64,000 bases of DNA from Dactylorhiza incarnata (GCA_033032865.1 JAWHQI010000005.1:12548001-12612000), one strand, 5' to 3'. Counted from the first letter of the stretch, positions 21,250-32,948 are shown. The notes: generated by a model not told the origin, from the letters alone. Program-made: numbers and translations.

Positions 21250-22227
21250 GGCGAGACATGATTTCGCCAGTACAAAAAACCAAAAGGAAATTACAATGGT
21301 GAAGGAAAGATAACCAGCGGTCTGAGTAGTGAGACTGCCTGACCGCCCAAACTGGCTGTTCGCGCGACTAGGAGACGAGACCGCCCGAACACACATAGCC
21401 TGCGGCTTGAACAACACCAACTGAGAACTCCGCGACCTCCACTGATTCTCTCGAACTCCAGCAACCCGCACTGCAAGCCGCGAGATCGCCCGAACACCTT
21501 AGAAGAAGAGGTGACCGCTGCTGCTCGCATAATCCGCAGAAGCTGCACAAGACAAGTTCAATCAACTAACCGGCTGGTCACAAAAATGAGACCGCAAGAA
21601 TAGACGCGAACTCAACTTACACTTGGTGCAATGATTTTGTTGCTATATTGAGTCCTATTTATAGGCGTGCGACCTGATCCAGTCACCACCCTATGAGATA
21701 GAGTCACCGCCCTCTGACCGCTTGACCAAGACCGGTCAACCCGCGCAGTCAGAAGATCGCTCTACGCCGTGAGCTCGTCGGCTTCAACTCAGACCAGGAG
21801 ATCGCCACTCCTGCAAGAAGCCGCGCGATCATGATAACTCGCCTGGTCATGATGCTCACCACTAGAGTTCGTGGATACAATACCACCTCCAGAGACCGCG
21901 AACACAGCCATGTCGACTAAGGCATACAGCCCGCCAAGCTGACCAACACCAGAGACCGCATATACTAGCAGATCGCCAAGGACCAGCTATGCGAACTCAA
22001 AAGGGGAAACCGCCCGACTAAGAAGACCTTAGTCGGCGCGCACCACCAAGAACCCGGACAGCCAACAGACCGGACTGCCCGTTCCAGAACAACCCTGTGC
22101 GGTCAGCAGCTCAACCCACACAGTATAGAGAACAGCCCGCCACGCGGTCTCACGAACCAGACCGCCCGGCCTTACCTCTGCAATAGAACAACTCGCCACG
22201 CGGTCTCACAAACCAGACCATGCGGCC
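21250..22227 (-). mobile_element. Level 1 copia, left part (3' LTR, truncated)
   Basis: These 978 bp align with 59878 to about 60830 of the intact level 1 LTR. The first 135 bp of that LTR (59743-59877) are missing here and the junction runs straight into level 0 RT. The LTR continues at 55395 after the level 2 insertion. A minus-strand TATAAATA lies at 21656-21663. Confidence 0.9.
22223..22227. repeat. TSD of level 2 element (left copy; right copy 55390-55394)
   Basis: CGGCC on both sides of a TG...CA element. Removing the insertion and one copy restores a continuous level 1 LTR that matches the intact copy at about 60829. Confidence 0.93.
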
Positions 22228-22386
22228 TGATAAGTAGTAAAATATACGCACTTTTAGTATAGTTATTAGTATAGTTTTAATTAATATTATAAATTTTGTA
22301 TGTAAATAAATGAATAATTGCCTATTTTATTATTTTTATTACTAACTTAGCTTTAATTTTTTTTTTTCAGATTTCTGACAAAATTT

Positions 22387-22862
22387 TCTCAGGTCACGCC
22401 CGTGACCAAGGGCTTGTAAATTTAAAGTTCAAATTTCGACAAATCCCGAGCTGAGGTCGACGAAAGGCGAGCTGAGTTCGACGAACGGCAAGTCACGCCC
22501 TCTATCACGCCCGTCACCAAGGGCGTGTAAATTTAAAGCTCTGTGCCCGACGAACCCTTTTCCAGCTCACTCCAGTTGACCAATTCACGCCCGTGACTCT
22601 ATAAGTCACGCCCGTGTTCCAGCAAAGTCACGCCCGTGAGCCACCAGCGCGTCACGACCCAAAGTCACGCCTATGCTGCCGACATATGCCGCCCATAGTC
22701 ACGCCCGTGACACTACAAGTCACGCCCGTGACACACCAAGTCACGCCTGTGTGCAGCCTTATTTGACGAAGGAACCTTCGAGAAGTCGGCGAATACAGTC
22801 GAGCAAATGTCACGCCCTAAGTCACGACCGTGACATCCAAGTCACGCCTGTGACCTAGGGCG
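22387..22862 (+). repeat. GTCACGCCCGTGAC palindromic array, 5' LTR U3
   Basis: More than a dozen copies of TCACGCCCGTGA or half sites (GTCACGCC, GGGCGTG), often as imperfect palindromes, end about 20 bp before the TATA box. The 3' LTR carries the same array at about 53564-54050 with scattered CG to TG/CA changes. Confidence 0.9.
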
Positions 22863-22882
22863 TGTAAAAATAAAATTTTTCC

Positions 22883-22891
22883 TATAAATAG
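22883..22891 (+). promoter_or_regulatory. TATA box of level 2 5' LTR
   Basis: TATAAATAG, directly downstream of the palindromic array and conserved in the 3' LTR at 54067-54075. Confidence 0.75.
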
Positions 22892-24631
22892 AGGGGCTCG
22901 GCTGAAGGAAATCTCATCCAAATTTTGAGTGTTTGTAATGTTTTTCTGAGTTCTTTTGAGTGGATGTGAGTTCTTTATGCAATTAAGTTTATGTTCGTTT
23001 GTAATTTTCGCCTTTTTAGTCTAGTTGTAATGCGTATTTTTGAAATAAAATGTTGTTTCTCATTTGGATCATCTTCCCTTTTTTATTTATGTTAGTGTGT
23101 GTGTGTGTCTGTATGAGAATAGTTTTATTGCTTTCATAACTTAGTTTATTGCTTTCATAATTTAGTTTTATTGCTTTCATAAAAATAGTTTATCGCTTTC
23201 TTTAACGCTTTCGTTTAAACGCTTTCTTTCGATTTAGTCTTTTTATTACAAGTAGAGTGCGTGAGTTTATGAGATAGTGTTTTTCTTTTTTGTAACTTAG
23301 TTTTAATTTTCAGTCTTTATATAACTGCTATATACCACCCCCATCTCAAATAAGAGGCTAATTTCCTTTAGCACTTGTTTAAGACGGTTGGTACAGATAT
23401 TATTTCTGCACCTTTATAAGTCTTTTCATTTTTATACCACCCCCGTCTTGGATAAGAGGCTAAGAACTTTTTAGCGCTTGTTTAAGACGGTTGGGACGGA
23501 TAAGTCTTTTATTTCTTTCTTTCACGCTTATATCCGCTAAAATCATAAACATGTATTTTCTTAATTATGTCATCTCCATTCCGATGAGTGGCTAATTTCC
23601 TTTAGCGCACGATGTCGAAGAGCATTGGGACACAAAAATAGTTTTCCTAAAAATAAAATATCTCTTTCTAAAATAATTAACGCTTAAGGTTTACCCGAGA
23701 ATAACGTTTAGTGGAGCCACAGAATCGATGTGTGGTTTTCATTTCCGTCTTCGTACACTAGTTAGCCGAGAGGCTCGTGCGTACGGACTGATCGCTCACG
23801 GGTAAAGATAAGTGCGCTCTACCCTCGAGAGAGGATGAGGTAAGTCTCCCGAATTGGAAGTAAAAACCCAATAGCGGGGTTCACAATATAAAGCGAGTAT
23901 TAAGAAGATTCGATTATAGAATGAGAGTTCGGTCGAATATTCATAATCTCAGGTGGGCGTACCCTCGAGAGAGGAGCGTTCATAATTATGGAACCTCCAC
24001 GGCCAAGACGTTTTAATGTTATAAAAAGTCATCTCTTTTACTTCTAAAAAAGACTATTTTCGTCTCAAGGTCGACATCGGGTGCTATTTATTATCATCGT
24101 TTAGAACGCTAGTTATTCGCTTATTATCGTTTTCTTAACTCTAGTTATACGCGTTTTATCATTTAGAACTCTAGTTAACTTAACCAAAAATATTATTCCG
24201 ATAAAATAATAGTTTGTTCCTCAAAGTAGTATAATCAACACGATCCGCGGAAATATATGACCTCGATATTTTCTAAAAACAAAATATCCTGTATTACTCA
24301 CGATAAGGTATACTTGCCTTTATTATATGATTTATTTGGATTAAAAAATTAAACAAAAGCTTTTCAAACCAATTTAGTGCAAAACTCTCTTTTGCTATTT
24401 TAAGAAACAATTGAATTCGACATTGTAGTCAAAGTGTAAACGTCAAAACTTCGAAAGCAGAAAAAGACTGTTACTTCTATCTTTCGATAGGATAATGGTT
24501 AATTTCTTAAAGTAGGAGTACTTGCGAAACTCTTTGAAAACACCCGCCTAATTCTAATCTCGTCATATAAAGGTTGCGCAAACCATAAAATTAATTACAA
24601 AGAAACAATCCCAAAATAATCATCAAGTTTT

Positions 24632-24649
24632 TGGCGCCGTTGCCGGGGA
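24632..24649 (+). other. Primer binding site, level 2 (tRNA-Asp type)
   Basis: TGGCGCCGTTGCCGGGGA, six bases after the LTR end, identical to the site at 7895-7912 on the minus strand. Confidence 0.95.
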
Positions 24650-24794
24650 CAGTAGTGTTGTTATTTGAAAAAAGGAATTACTATTACTTTTATCATATAT
24701 ATTAACTATATAATAAAAATAATATATATATAAATTAAAAGAAAAACATAGAAAAGAAAAAAGCAAAAAAATATATCATTTTTATTATTAGTAT

Positions 24795-26311
24795 ATGACC
24801 CGAGGAAACTCCTCCGACGATTCGAATATCTCTTTTGACCCCGAAATCGAGCGCACTCTTCGCGAGCGCCTCCGACTTCGCGATCAAAACTTACTCAAAT
24901 TTCCCGAAGAGTCTGTCGGAGATACTTACACTGAACCTATGGCCGATCAAATTCCAGATGTGGCCCCGCCACGGACAATGTCATATTATGCCAGGCCAAA
25001 ACTGAAAGATACCGGATCGAGCATTACACGCCCAACAGTGGCTAATAATAATTTTGAAATAAAATCTAGCATCATTCAAATGGTACAACAGTCAGTCCAA
25101 TTTGACGGTTTGCCAGATGAGGATCCGAATTTACATCTTTCGAATTTTTTGGAAATCTGCGATACATTTAAAATTAATGGCGTTACTGACGACGCCATTC
25201 GTTTACGCTTATTTCCATTTTCGCTGCGGACGAAGGAAAAAGCGTGGTTAACTTCTCTTCCCAGAGGATCCATAACCACGTGGGCCCAATTGATGGAACA
25301 CATTTTAACTAAATATTTCCCCCCGTCAAAAACCGCTAAGTTACGTACGGATATCGCCTCTTTCATTTAATACGATTTTGAGTCTCTCTATGAGACTTGG
25401 GAGCGTTTTAAAGAGTTCCTGCGTAGATGTCCTCATCATGCGCTGTCGTCCTGGCTATAGATCCAGACGTTTTATAATGTCCTAAATTTTTCCACGCGAC
25501 AGATGATCGATGCAGCCGCCGGGGGAACGTTAAACAACAAAACCCCGGCGGCCGCTCAAGCTCTGTTTGAGGAAATGGCCATGAACGCCTATCAATGGAA
25601 TGCGCCTAGATCTCGCCCTGCCAAACCGGCTGGGATTTATGAAGAGGATGACACTGCTCACCTAGCCTCGCAAGTAGAGCGGCTAAGTAAGCAAGTGGCG
25701 GAGATGACTGCTTCCTCCTCCACTCCCGCTTGGGTTCCTAATAATAATAATAATAATACTTTTGTCGAAGAAACTGTAGATTACCTAGGCAACTCAGTTA
25801 GGCCCCCCTTCAATACTAATAACAATCCGTATAGTAATTATTATAATCCGGGTTGGAGGAACCACCAAAAATTTTCCTGTAGCAATCCTAATAAGGCTCA
25901 GAGGCCCCCAATTGTAAATCCACAAGGATTTCCTCAAGGATTTCCGAATGGATTTCAGCATCCACCTCCAAAACCTTCTCCGCTCGAGGATATTTTTTGC
26001 TAAATACGTTGCGTCCACCGAGTCAAATATCTGGAATATTACCGGATCAATTAAAAACTTGGAAAATCAGGTGGGACAGCTAGCAAAGATGGTCTCCGAG
26101 CGGCCATATGGAGCTCTACCAGGGAACACAGAGCCAAACCCCCGAGAAAATGCCAACACCATAAACCTTCGCAGCGGCAAGGAGGTAACCTCCCCAAAAC
26201 GGGTTGAGCCCAAGGTACATGTTTCGACACCGACCCCTGCACCCCCTCTCTCGATAGATAATACAATGAGTATTCTGACTGTGCCAAACGTTTTTATCCC
26301 TCGAAAATAAT
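24795..26311 (+). pseudogene. Level 2 Athila-like gag, broken
   Basis: Starts at ATG 24795 (MTRGNSSDDSNI), about 145 bp after the PBS. Residues ~85-190 carry the gag core: NNFEIK, QSVQFDGLPDEDP, LEICDTFKINGV, DDAIRLRLFPFSL, ITTWAQLMEHILTKYFPPSK. A stop at about 25368 and another in the next stretch (WL then stop near 25458) interrupt the frame. Coding resumes at 25503 (MIDAAAGGTLNNK, ALFEEMAMNAYQW), followed by an Asn/Pro-rich tail with a short AAT microsatellite (25741-25758) and a frame change near 26003. The particle protein is no longer made intact. Confidence 0.92.
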
Positions 26312-27152
26312 CAACGAGCGGAAGGACGAGCATTATAATCAATTTCTACAAATTTTAAAACAAATCCACATAAACGTTCCTTTCTGCGAGGCACTCTCCC
26401 AAATGCTGAAATACGCGAAATATCTTAAGGAGTTGCTTTCTAATAAAAAGCGACTCGAAGATGTTTCGCGTGTTTCCCTTAATGCGGAATGCTCGGCTGT
26501 CCTCCTTAACAAATTGCCGCCAAACCTGAATGACCTGGGACGATTCTCCATCCCGTGCCTCTTTGGCAATATGTTTATAAAATACGCTCTAGCGGACTTG
26601 GGAGATAGCATCAACTTGATGCCTTTCTCCCTTTTCAAAAAACTTGATTTGGGCATCCCAAGCCCAATTAAGATGAGCATCCAACTCGCGGATTGCTTGG
26701 TAAAGTACCCGATAGTGGTAGTGGAGGATGTTCTGGTCAAGGTCGACAAGTTTATCTTCCCGGTAGACTTTGTCATCCTGGACATAGAGGAGGACGCTGA
26801 GGTGCCTATCAATCTCGGTCGCCCATTCCTCGCAACCTCCCGCACATTAATCGATGTCCGTAACGATCGCCTCCTCTTTTGGGTCGGAGACGACGAAGTT
26901 ACTTTACTTGTCAACCCCTCCATGTGGAACTCACTATCGAATGATGATTCCTGCTTTAATTTGGAATCCACGTTTGAGGATGAGTGTTCTTCTCTTTCGG
27001 AATTGTTATCTTTAATGATAAACGATTCAGATCTGGCAAATCAACCTCCTTTAGATGAATTGCCGCCAGATTCGCCCTTCGAGCCTTTCGATTTGAAAGA
27101 GTTAAAAATCTCCACATCCTATGAAGAACCCCCGGTCTTGGAGCTTAAGTAA
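26312..27152 (+). pseudogene. Level 2 protease region
   Basis: The open stretch 26403-27152 contains the retropepsin-like domain: FSIPCLFGN, then ALADLGDSINLMPFSLFKKL near residues 63-82, and LGRPFLATSRTLIDV near 139. In related elements the box reads CDLGASINLMP; here it is ADLGDSINLMP, so the catalytic Asp is kept. It would process the polyprotein. A TAA at 27150-27152 (probably from CAA) separates it from the RT part in the same frame. Confidence 0.88.
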
Positions 27153-28703
27153 CTCCCCGACCATTTAAAATATGCTTTTCTAGCCGCGAACTTAAAACTT
27201 CCGGTTATAATATCATCTACTTTAACCGATTCGGAAACAACCGAATTGGTTGAGGTTTTGTCTAAACATCGCCGTGCAATTGCATGGCAAATTTCTGATA
27301 TCAGGGGAATTAACCCCTCATTCTGCTCCCACAAAATTTTTCTCGAAGAAAACCCCCGCAAAACTATTTAGCCTCAACGGCGACTTAACCCGAACATGCA
27401 GGAAGTCGTTAAGACTGAAATTATTAAACTCCTCGATGCGGGGATTATCTATCCTATATCCGACTGTACGTGGGTAAGCCCCGTACAAGTCGTACCTAAA
27501 AAGGCAGTATTACGGTCGTGGTAAACACGAATAACGAATTAATCCCAACTCGTACTGTTACGGGTTGGAGGGTGTGCATCGATTACAGAAAATTAAATGA
27601 TGCCACCAGAAAAGACCACTTCCCGTTGCCATTTATTGATCAAATCCTAGAGCGTCTCTCTGGTCATCCTTTTTACTGCTTTCTTGATGGTCTCTCGGGA
27701 TTTTTCCAAATCCCTATTTCCCCCGAGGACCAAGAAAAATTGACTTTTACTTGCCCTTTCGGCACCTTCGCATATCGAAGGATGTCGTTTGGCCTCTGTA
27801 ACGCGCCTGCTACATTCCAAAGATGTATGCTGGCAATATTTGGCAAGCTAGTAGAAGACATAATGGAAGTCTTCATGGATGACTTCTCCATCTTTGGAAG
27901 CTCTTTTACAAATTGTCTAAAAAATTTAGATAGAGTCCTCCAGCGGTGCAAAGAGACGAATTTAGTTTTAAACTGGGAGAAATGCAATTTCATGGTCCGA
28001 GAGGGTTTAGTCCTCGGCCATAAAATTTCTTCCAAGGGGATGGAGGTCGATACGGCCAAAGTCGCTATAATTGAACAACTTCCTGTTCCTTCGAACGTAA
28101 AATCTATTCGAAGTTTTCTCGGCCACGCAAGTTTTTATCGGCGGTTTATTCAAGACTTTTCAAAAATAACCAAACCGCTGACTCACCTCCTGGAAAAGGA
28201 TTCCCCATTTATTTTTGGCACGGCCTGCGTAGAGGCATTTAATTTTATAAAAAAGAAACTTATCAATTCTCCAATTCTTGTGGCGCCAGATTGGTCCCTT
28301 CCGTTCGAGATTATGTGCGACGCGAGCAATATCGCGGTTGGAGCCGTCTTAGGCCAATGCGTAAATAAATATTTTTATCCAATATATTACGCTTCTCACA
28401 CACTCACTGCCGCACAGGCTAACTATACAACGATGGAAAAGGAACTTCTTGTCGTTGTCTTTGCTTTTGATAAATACAGGCCTTAGATAACACTTTCACA
28501 CGTAATCATTTTCACTGATCACTCCGCCCTAAAATATCGTTTGGCCAAAGTTGATGCCAAACCCCGCTTGCTTCGATGGATCCTCCTTTTACAGGAATTT
28601 GACTTAGAGATCCGGGATAAGAAGGGGGCTGAAAATTTAGCAGCCGACCACCTCTCACGTTTAGAAGAACCCTTCGCAGAAGCGCTTGTCGAACCCGAAA
28701 TAG
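27153..28703 (+). pseudogene. Level 2 reverse transcriptase and RNase H
   Basis: The N-terminal RT runs in the protease frame with a stop near 27369, then shifts at about 27510. The open part 27518-28486 includes WRVCIDYRKLNDATRKDHFPL, FLDGLSGFFQIP, the active-site box EVFMDDFSIFG (near residue 120) and FLGHASFYRRFI. RNase H starts at IMCDASNIAVGAVLGQ and, past a stop at 28484-28486, continues with [11 protein letters not shown] and [15 protein letters not shown]. The catalytic FMDD box is intact. No dual RNase H is seen. Stops are few, so the inactivation is recent compared with level 0. Confidence 0.92.
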
Positions 28704-29601
28704 ATGATAGCTAGATTTTCGGAGGAGCGCCTCTTAATTTTAAATAAAATAAAAACTTCTTCCACCCCTTGGTTCGCAGATTATGCGAACTATCTAGTCG
28801 CACAGGTCCTTCCAGAGGATTTTTCGACTCAGCAAAAGATGAAATTCTTTTCTGATTTGAAAAACTACTTTTGGGAGGACCCCTTTCTCTTTCGAGTATG
28901 CGCAGACCAAGTGGTGCGAAGATGTGTTTTAAGCGAGGAGGGTGCGCAAATTTTGTGACACTGCCACGAGGGGCCGGCTGGACAGCATTATCAAGCCAAC
29001 CGGACCGCCCGGAAAGCGTTAGAGTCGGGCTTTTATTGGCCCGCTCTCTTTAAGGATGCTCACACTTTTGTGAGTAAATGCGATAGCTGCCAGCGGTCGG
29101 GTAACATCTCTCGTCGTGACGAGATGCCCCAAAACCTTTTTCTCGATTGTGAAATCTTCGATCTGTGGGGCATAGATTTTGTAGGCCCCCTACCTTGTTC
29201 TTTTAATAAATGCTATATTTTAGTGGCGGTCGACTACGTCTCTAGGTGGGCGAAAGCGTAAGCTCTGCCCACCAATGATGCGCGAGTCGTCGTCCATTTT
29301 CTAAAAAAATTATTTTCTCACTTTGGCACGCCCCGTGCAATAGTGAGTGATAGGGGTACGCACTTCTGCATTGCCCAGTTTTCAAAAATTTTATCTAAAT
29401 ATGGCGTCACGCACAAGCTCGCCATGGCCTATCACCCCCAAACGAGCGGCCAAGTAGAGGTAGTAAATCACGAGATTAAACGCATTTTGGAGAAAACCGT
29501 TTCTTTAAATAGGAAAGATTGGTCCGTCAAACTCGACGACGCGTTGTGGGCATATCGTACGACATACAAGACCGTTATCAGTTGTACGCCCTATCGATTA
29601 G
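28704..29601 (+). pseudogene. Level 2 integrase, N-terminal and core
   Basis: The same frame runs from 28704 through stops near 28957 and 29261. It holds the zinc-binding HHCC region ([18 protein letters not shown] then CDSCQRSG) and the core with a complete DD35E triad: [17 protein letters not shown] and SGQVEVVN. The frame is cut at 29601 in PYRLV by level 3 and continues at 51478 with YDKACHLAVELEHRAFWA, so the two parts are colinear across the insertion. Confidence 0.93.
29597..29601. repeat. TSD of level 3 element (left copy; right copy 51473-51477)
   Basis: ATTAG flanks the TGATAG...CAACA element. Removing one copy with the insertion restores the level 2 integrase frame exactly. Confidence 0.95.
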
Positions 29602-29879
29602 TGATAGTTTATATAGGTGTAGTCAATAATACCTACAGGGGGGGTGAATAGGTTTTACTTATTTTCTTTTCTTGAACCTAATGTTTCTAGCTTGTAGAAA
29701 ACACAATCACAGAAAGAACACAAGGATGTATAGAGGTTCCTCAAGACAGGGTGTCTTGAGTAGTCCTCTTTCCCCCTTCACCTTTCTAACAATGAGTTAG
29801 ACAAGGCCACAAACACCAATCTCGGCTCCTTGAGCTTACACCACAAGTTCCTCAGAACTTCTCAGATCAATAGTGATCC

Positions 29880-30065
29880 TACCTCAGGCACAACAACCCT
29901 ACACTCAGGCTCAACAGCCCTACACTCAGGCTCAACATCCCTACCCCTCAGGCTCAACAGCCCTACACCTCAGGCTCAACAGCCCTACACCTCAGGCTCA
30001 ACAGCCCTACACCTCAGGCTCAACAGCCCTACACCTCAGGCTCAGCATCCCTACAGCTCAGAGTT
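29880..30065 (-). repeat. 21-bp tandem repeats in R/U5 of level 3 LTR
   Basis: CCTACACCTCAGGCTCAACAG repeated about eight times with minor variants (some units 18-20 bp). The same array is in the other LTR at about 36650-36835. The PQAQQPYT-type ORF over it is a repeat artefact. Confidence 0.9.
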
Positions 30066-30503
30066 ATGAAACTCCTATCACTCAGAATTCCCACATATTT
30101 CCTACCTCAGACCTATCAAGAAGTCCTACCACTCAAGTTGTCAACACAGCTTTACACACAGGCTCAACAGCCTTTCACTCAGGCAACAATGCCTTACAAA
30201 GATATAATAGAGTTTGAGCTAGATACAAAAGACAAAAGGTTTACTCTTAGGTCTTCTGAATCCTTTCTTCAGATCTGAAAACAACAGCTTAAGATTTGTA
30301 TCACCTTGATCTTCTCCTTCAGCAAAGCAGAAGATCAACTTGCCCTTCTTGAGTTTGTACAGGAAGAGCTAACTAATCTCCCTTAGAAGATTAACTTCAG
30401 CTGCAGAGAATGACTTCAACTGGCTGAAACGTGAATGCTCGATTGCGGCGTACAGCAAAGGCTTCTCAATAGAACAGTGCTTGTTGTTGTGCCCTAGCTT
30501 CTT

Positions 30504-30511
30504 CTTTTATA
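30504..30511 (-). promoter_or_regulatory. TATA box of level 3 3' LTR
   Basis: TATAAAAG on the minus strand, repeated in the other LTR at 37272-37279. It lies about 115 bp downstream of the U3 hairpin array. Confidence 0.65.
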
Positions 30512-30626
30512 CCTCCAGAAGGCTTCAACGGCTATATCGATCCTCCTGACACAGTATGGGATAGATTGGACTTACTTTTTCTTCTCAAATGTCATTTGCG
30601 CCAAAAGCAGATCCCGTCAACACATT

Positions 30627-30810
30627 TGGATCTGTCTCAGCGGTTGGGCTGAGACAGCTTTCAGTCTCAGCGGTTGGGCTGAGACAGCTTCCAGTCTCAG
30701 CGGCATCTCCAGTCCCCTTCTCAGCGGTTGCTCCAGTCTCCTTCTTAGTGGATCCGCTGAGACGGGTCCTCGTCTCAGTGGTTCTGACCCATCGTCTCAG
30801 CGGTTATGCA
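30627..30810 (-). repeat. CTCAGCGGTT...GCTGAGAC hairpin array, level 3 U3
   Basis: Five to six copies of GTCTCAGCGGTT, some followed by its near complement GGGCTGAGAC so that CTCAGC pairs with GCTGAG. The other LTR has the same at about 37405-37590. Confidence 0.88.
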
Positions 30811-30995
30811 GAGACAGATCTTCATCTCCTTGTAGATGATTTCTTCTTATCTAAGGCCATGTTTGGCCCTTCCTTTTGAGACACCTGTGCCTGTATATCC
30901 TACACAAGTATAGCTTTGTTAAATACAATATGTCCTTAGCATTTAGAGTGATGCCTCTTCAAATCAAGGTGATATTGAGGGCAATATACCCAACA

Positions 30996-31559
30996 ATCTC
31001 CCCCTATTTGAAGAAGGCAGAACATCCCCAATGCTAAGGTCCATTAACAATAAAAAATCTTATCACAGAAAAAAATGATCTTATAGAGCAATTATCTGTG
31101 AAACATAAGACCTAACACCCTAGACATGTGCACTGGCCCTTTCTCCCCTTTCTCCAGCATTGGTACTGGCCCCATGCATTGGTACTGGCCCTATCTCCCC
31201 CTTTATGGTTTCTTCATCCTTAACCTGCTATGGATAGAGGGACAACATCTATAGATCCCTTTGGATCAACCTATTGGCTAACCTATACAGTCTGAGCATT
31301 TTCCAACTTCCCCTCAACCTGAGTAAGGAATTTACTCCCCCTCAATTGGAGAGCTATTTTCTGTAATAGCTGATCCATTTCAATTTGAACATGCCATTTA
31401 AGGTATACTGAATACTAAAGGTAATAAGTACAAAGTACATAAAACACAATATTATGATAAGAATATGAAATTTCATTTCATTGTAAATGTTCAGTACAAA
31501 AGAAAATTCAACTTATAGTTGTACCTTCAATCCTTAAAAAAAATTCAAGGCTGGTTCTT
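30996..31559 (-). other. Level 3 3' noncoding region with PPT
   Basis: On the minus strand the tract AATAGGGGGAGAT touches the LTR (PPT, 30996-31008). Further purine tracts (GGGGGAGTAAATTCC-like near 31336, GGGGAGATAGGGCC near 31190) and repeated CATTGGTACTGGCCC units lie upstream. No ORF. Confidence 0.75.
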
Positions 31560-32825
31560 CTAAGAGAGACCCTGGGAAGAGCTTTCTCCATCTGTAGACT
31601 TTCTTTTCCTAGCTTCAGCAGCAACCTTGATCTTCTCCTTTACTTTGAAGTACAGAAGTGGCTTGGGAAGATATCTGGAGGGAATTCTTAAAGGAGTTTC
31701 CCTTCTTACCATGTTTTCTTTGAGAATCCTTTCCCTTAAAGATTCCCTTTCAAGGTGTTTGATCCACTCAGCAGCTGAATAGACATGGTCAATGTCCTTC
31801 ATTGGGTTGTCATGGCTTGCCCAGGTATCGACAACAATTGTGTCCAACTCCAGATTATCATCTTCATGGAGTGGATCCTCCAATCTTTCCATTCTTTTCT
31901 GTGTCATATATTCTTCAGCAGTTTGAATACCCTCTACCCTTCTCCTCTTTGCGGCTCTCTCATCAGTAATCAGATTTGATTGACTTTGGAAGTCAAAGTC
32001 TTCAACTCTGCTAGGGTTCAAGATTGGCAGATTCAAAGTAATTCTTGTTCCTTGCAGAACCTTTAAGCTTGAGTCCCATTGAGTATCAGTGACCTTTTTG
32101 GCCATGGTAAGGATATTTTCTTGAATAGCACTGGAAGCATTGTTGACCACTTCCACCATTTGCTTGCTGGCTTCTTCTTGATTGGAGAGTATCAGTTTGT
32201 GGGAGGACTCCATGTTGTTATACAGCTGTATGTGAGCTCCTTTCAGCTTAGCATGTAGATTGAGTGTCTTCTCCTCCCCTTCTTTGCTATGTTCCACTAT
32301 TTTCTTCTCAAATTCAGAGTGTTGATCCAATATGGATTGAGAGAGAGTCTGAAAGGTGTTGCACACATCATCCAAAATGCATTCCTTTGCCTTGTCAATG
32401 TGGGACTTGACTTGGCTGCTTGATGTGTTGACCACTTGTGCCATTCTGGCAACAGCTTTTTCCCAGACATTCTCATTTTTGTAGAGATGATTCTTTACAT
32501 ATGTGATGTCCTTTGTGGAGTCCCCTTGATGGTCTGCAATATCCTTCAGAACTGTGTGCTGGGCAACAACAGTATTTTTGGCCATTTCAAACCATCTTGT
32601 CATCTGCAGAAGGATATGATCTGATGCAGTTTTGACATCATTAACTTGGGCATTCAGTTCAGTTCTCACTTCAGCCACTCTTGACTCCATTCTTTGCTCA
32701 CTGGCCTGGAGCTCCTGAGTCAATGCAGCTCTTATTGTATGCAATTCATTCCTTATCTGGGTAGATACATCATGAACCTTTTCAGCAACAATCTCTTTCA
32801 TAGACAACATCTGACCCTCAATCAT
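31560..32825 (-). CDS. Coiled-coil ORF downstream of truncated integrase (level 3)
   Basis: 421 codons from the first Met at 32825; the frame is open upstream to the stop at 32949-32951 and is the same frame as integrase. Residues ~1-245 are almost entirely helix-forming with few Pro or Gly, many Gln, Glu, Lys and Val in heptad-like spacing, suggesting a long coiled coil. A basic patch AAKRRRVEG (~292) could be a nuclear signal. The C-terminus is charged and Ser-rich. No membrane segment or signal peptide is seen, so this is not an obvious envelope protein. SIRE-type copia elements often carry an additional ORF after pol, and this may be its equivalent. Function unknown. Confidence 0.75.
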   Translation of the reverse strand: MIEGQMLSMKEIVAEKVHDVSTQIRNELHTIRAALTQELQASEQRMESRVAEVRTELNAQVNDVKTASDHILLQMTRWFEMAKNTVVAQHTVLKDIADHQGDSTKDITYVKNHLYKNENVWEKAVARMAQVVNTSSSQVKSHIDKAKECILDDVCNTFQTLSQSILDQHSEFEKKIVEHSKEGEEKTLNLHAKLKGAHIQLYNNMESSHKLILSNQEEASKQMVEVVNNASSAIQENILTMAKKVTDTQWDSSLKVLQGTRITLNLPILNPSRVEDFDFQSQSNLITDERAAKRRRVEGIQTAEEYMTQKRMERLEDPLHEDDNLELDTIVVDTWASHDNPMKDIDHVYSAAEWIKHLERESLRERILKENMVRRETPLRIPSRYLPKPLLYFKVKEKIKVAAEARKRKSTDGESSSQGLS

Positions 32826-32948
32826 TGTTTGTATTGAGTTTATTAGGTCAGATGTGTCCAGAACTGCAACTGGCCTTTCCTGGGGTAATTTCTTTTCAAA
32901 CAGCTCTTCATCTCCACTTTGAGCATTAGCCCTCCCATCATCAGGGAT

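Larger units (their letters stand above)
22228..24625 (+). repeat. 5' LTR of level 2 Athila-like element
   Basis: 2398 bp, TGATAAGTAG...ATCATCA. Matches the 3' LTR at 53401-55389 except for a block of 431 bp (23353-23783) missing from the 3' copy. It contains the TCACGCCCGTGA array and a TATA box. The ORF at 22673-22858 is read-through of the array. Confidence 0.95.
22228..29601 (+). mobile_element. Level 2 Athila-like gypsy, left part
   Basis: Complete 5' LTR, tRNA-Asp-type PBS, gag, protease, RT, RNase H and most of integrase. It is interrupted at 29601 by level 3 and resumes at 51473. The gag block NNFEIK.SIIQMVQ and DDAIRLRLFPFSLR, together with the PBS and the long LTRs, identify the Athila group. 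The 5-bp TSD CGGCC is intact. Confidence 0.95.
29602..30995 (-). repeat. 3' LTR of level 3 copia
   Basis: 1394 bp; in minus sense it starts TGTTGGGTATATTGCCC and ends ACTATCA. Carries a U3 hairpin array (30627-30810), TATAAAAG on the minus strand at 30504-30511, and an array of 21-bp repeats in the transcribed part (29880-30065). Confidence 0.93.

Noticed and set aside
22387..22862. Regularly spaced palindromic repeats resembling a CRISPR array
   Set aside because: Irregular spacers, a plant LTR context, the same array in the second LTR, and no cas genes.
29830..30217. ORFs encoding repeated PQAQQPYT or SGSTALHLRL peptides
   Set aside because: They arise from 21-bp noncoding repeats in an LTR and occur in several frames.
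31560..32825. Coiled-coil ORF as an envelope protein
   Set aside because: No signal peptide or membrane segment is visible; kept as an ORF of unknown function.
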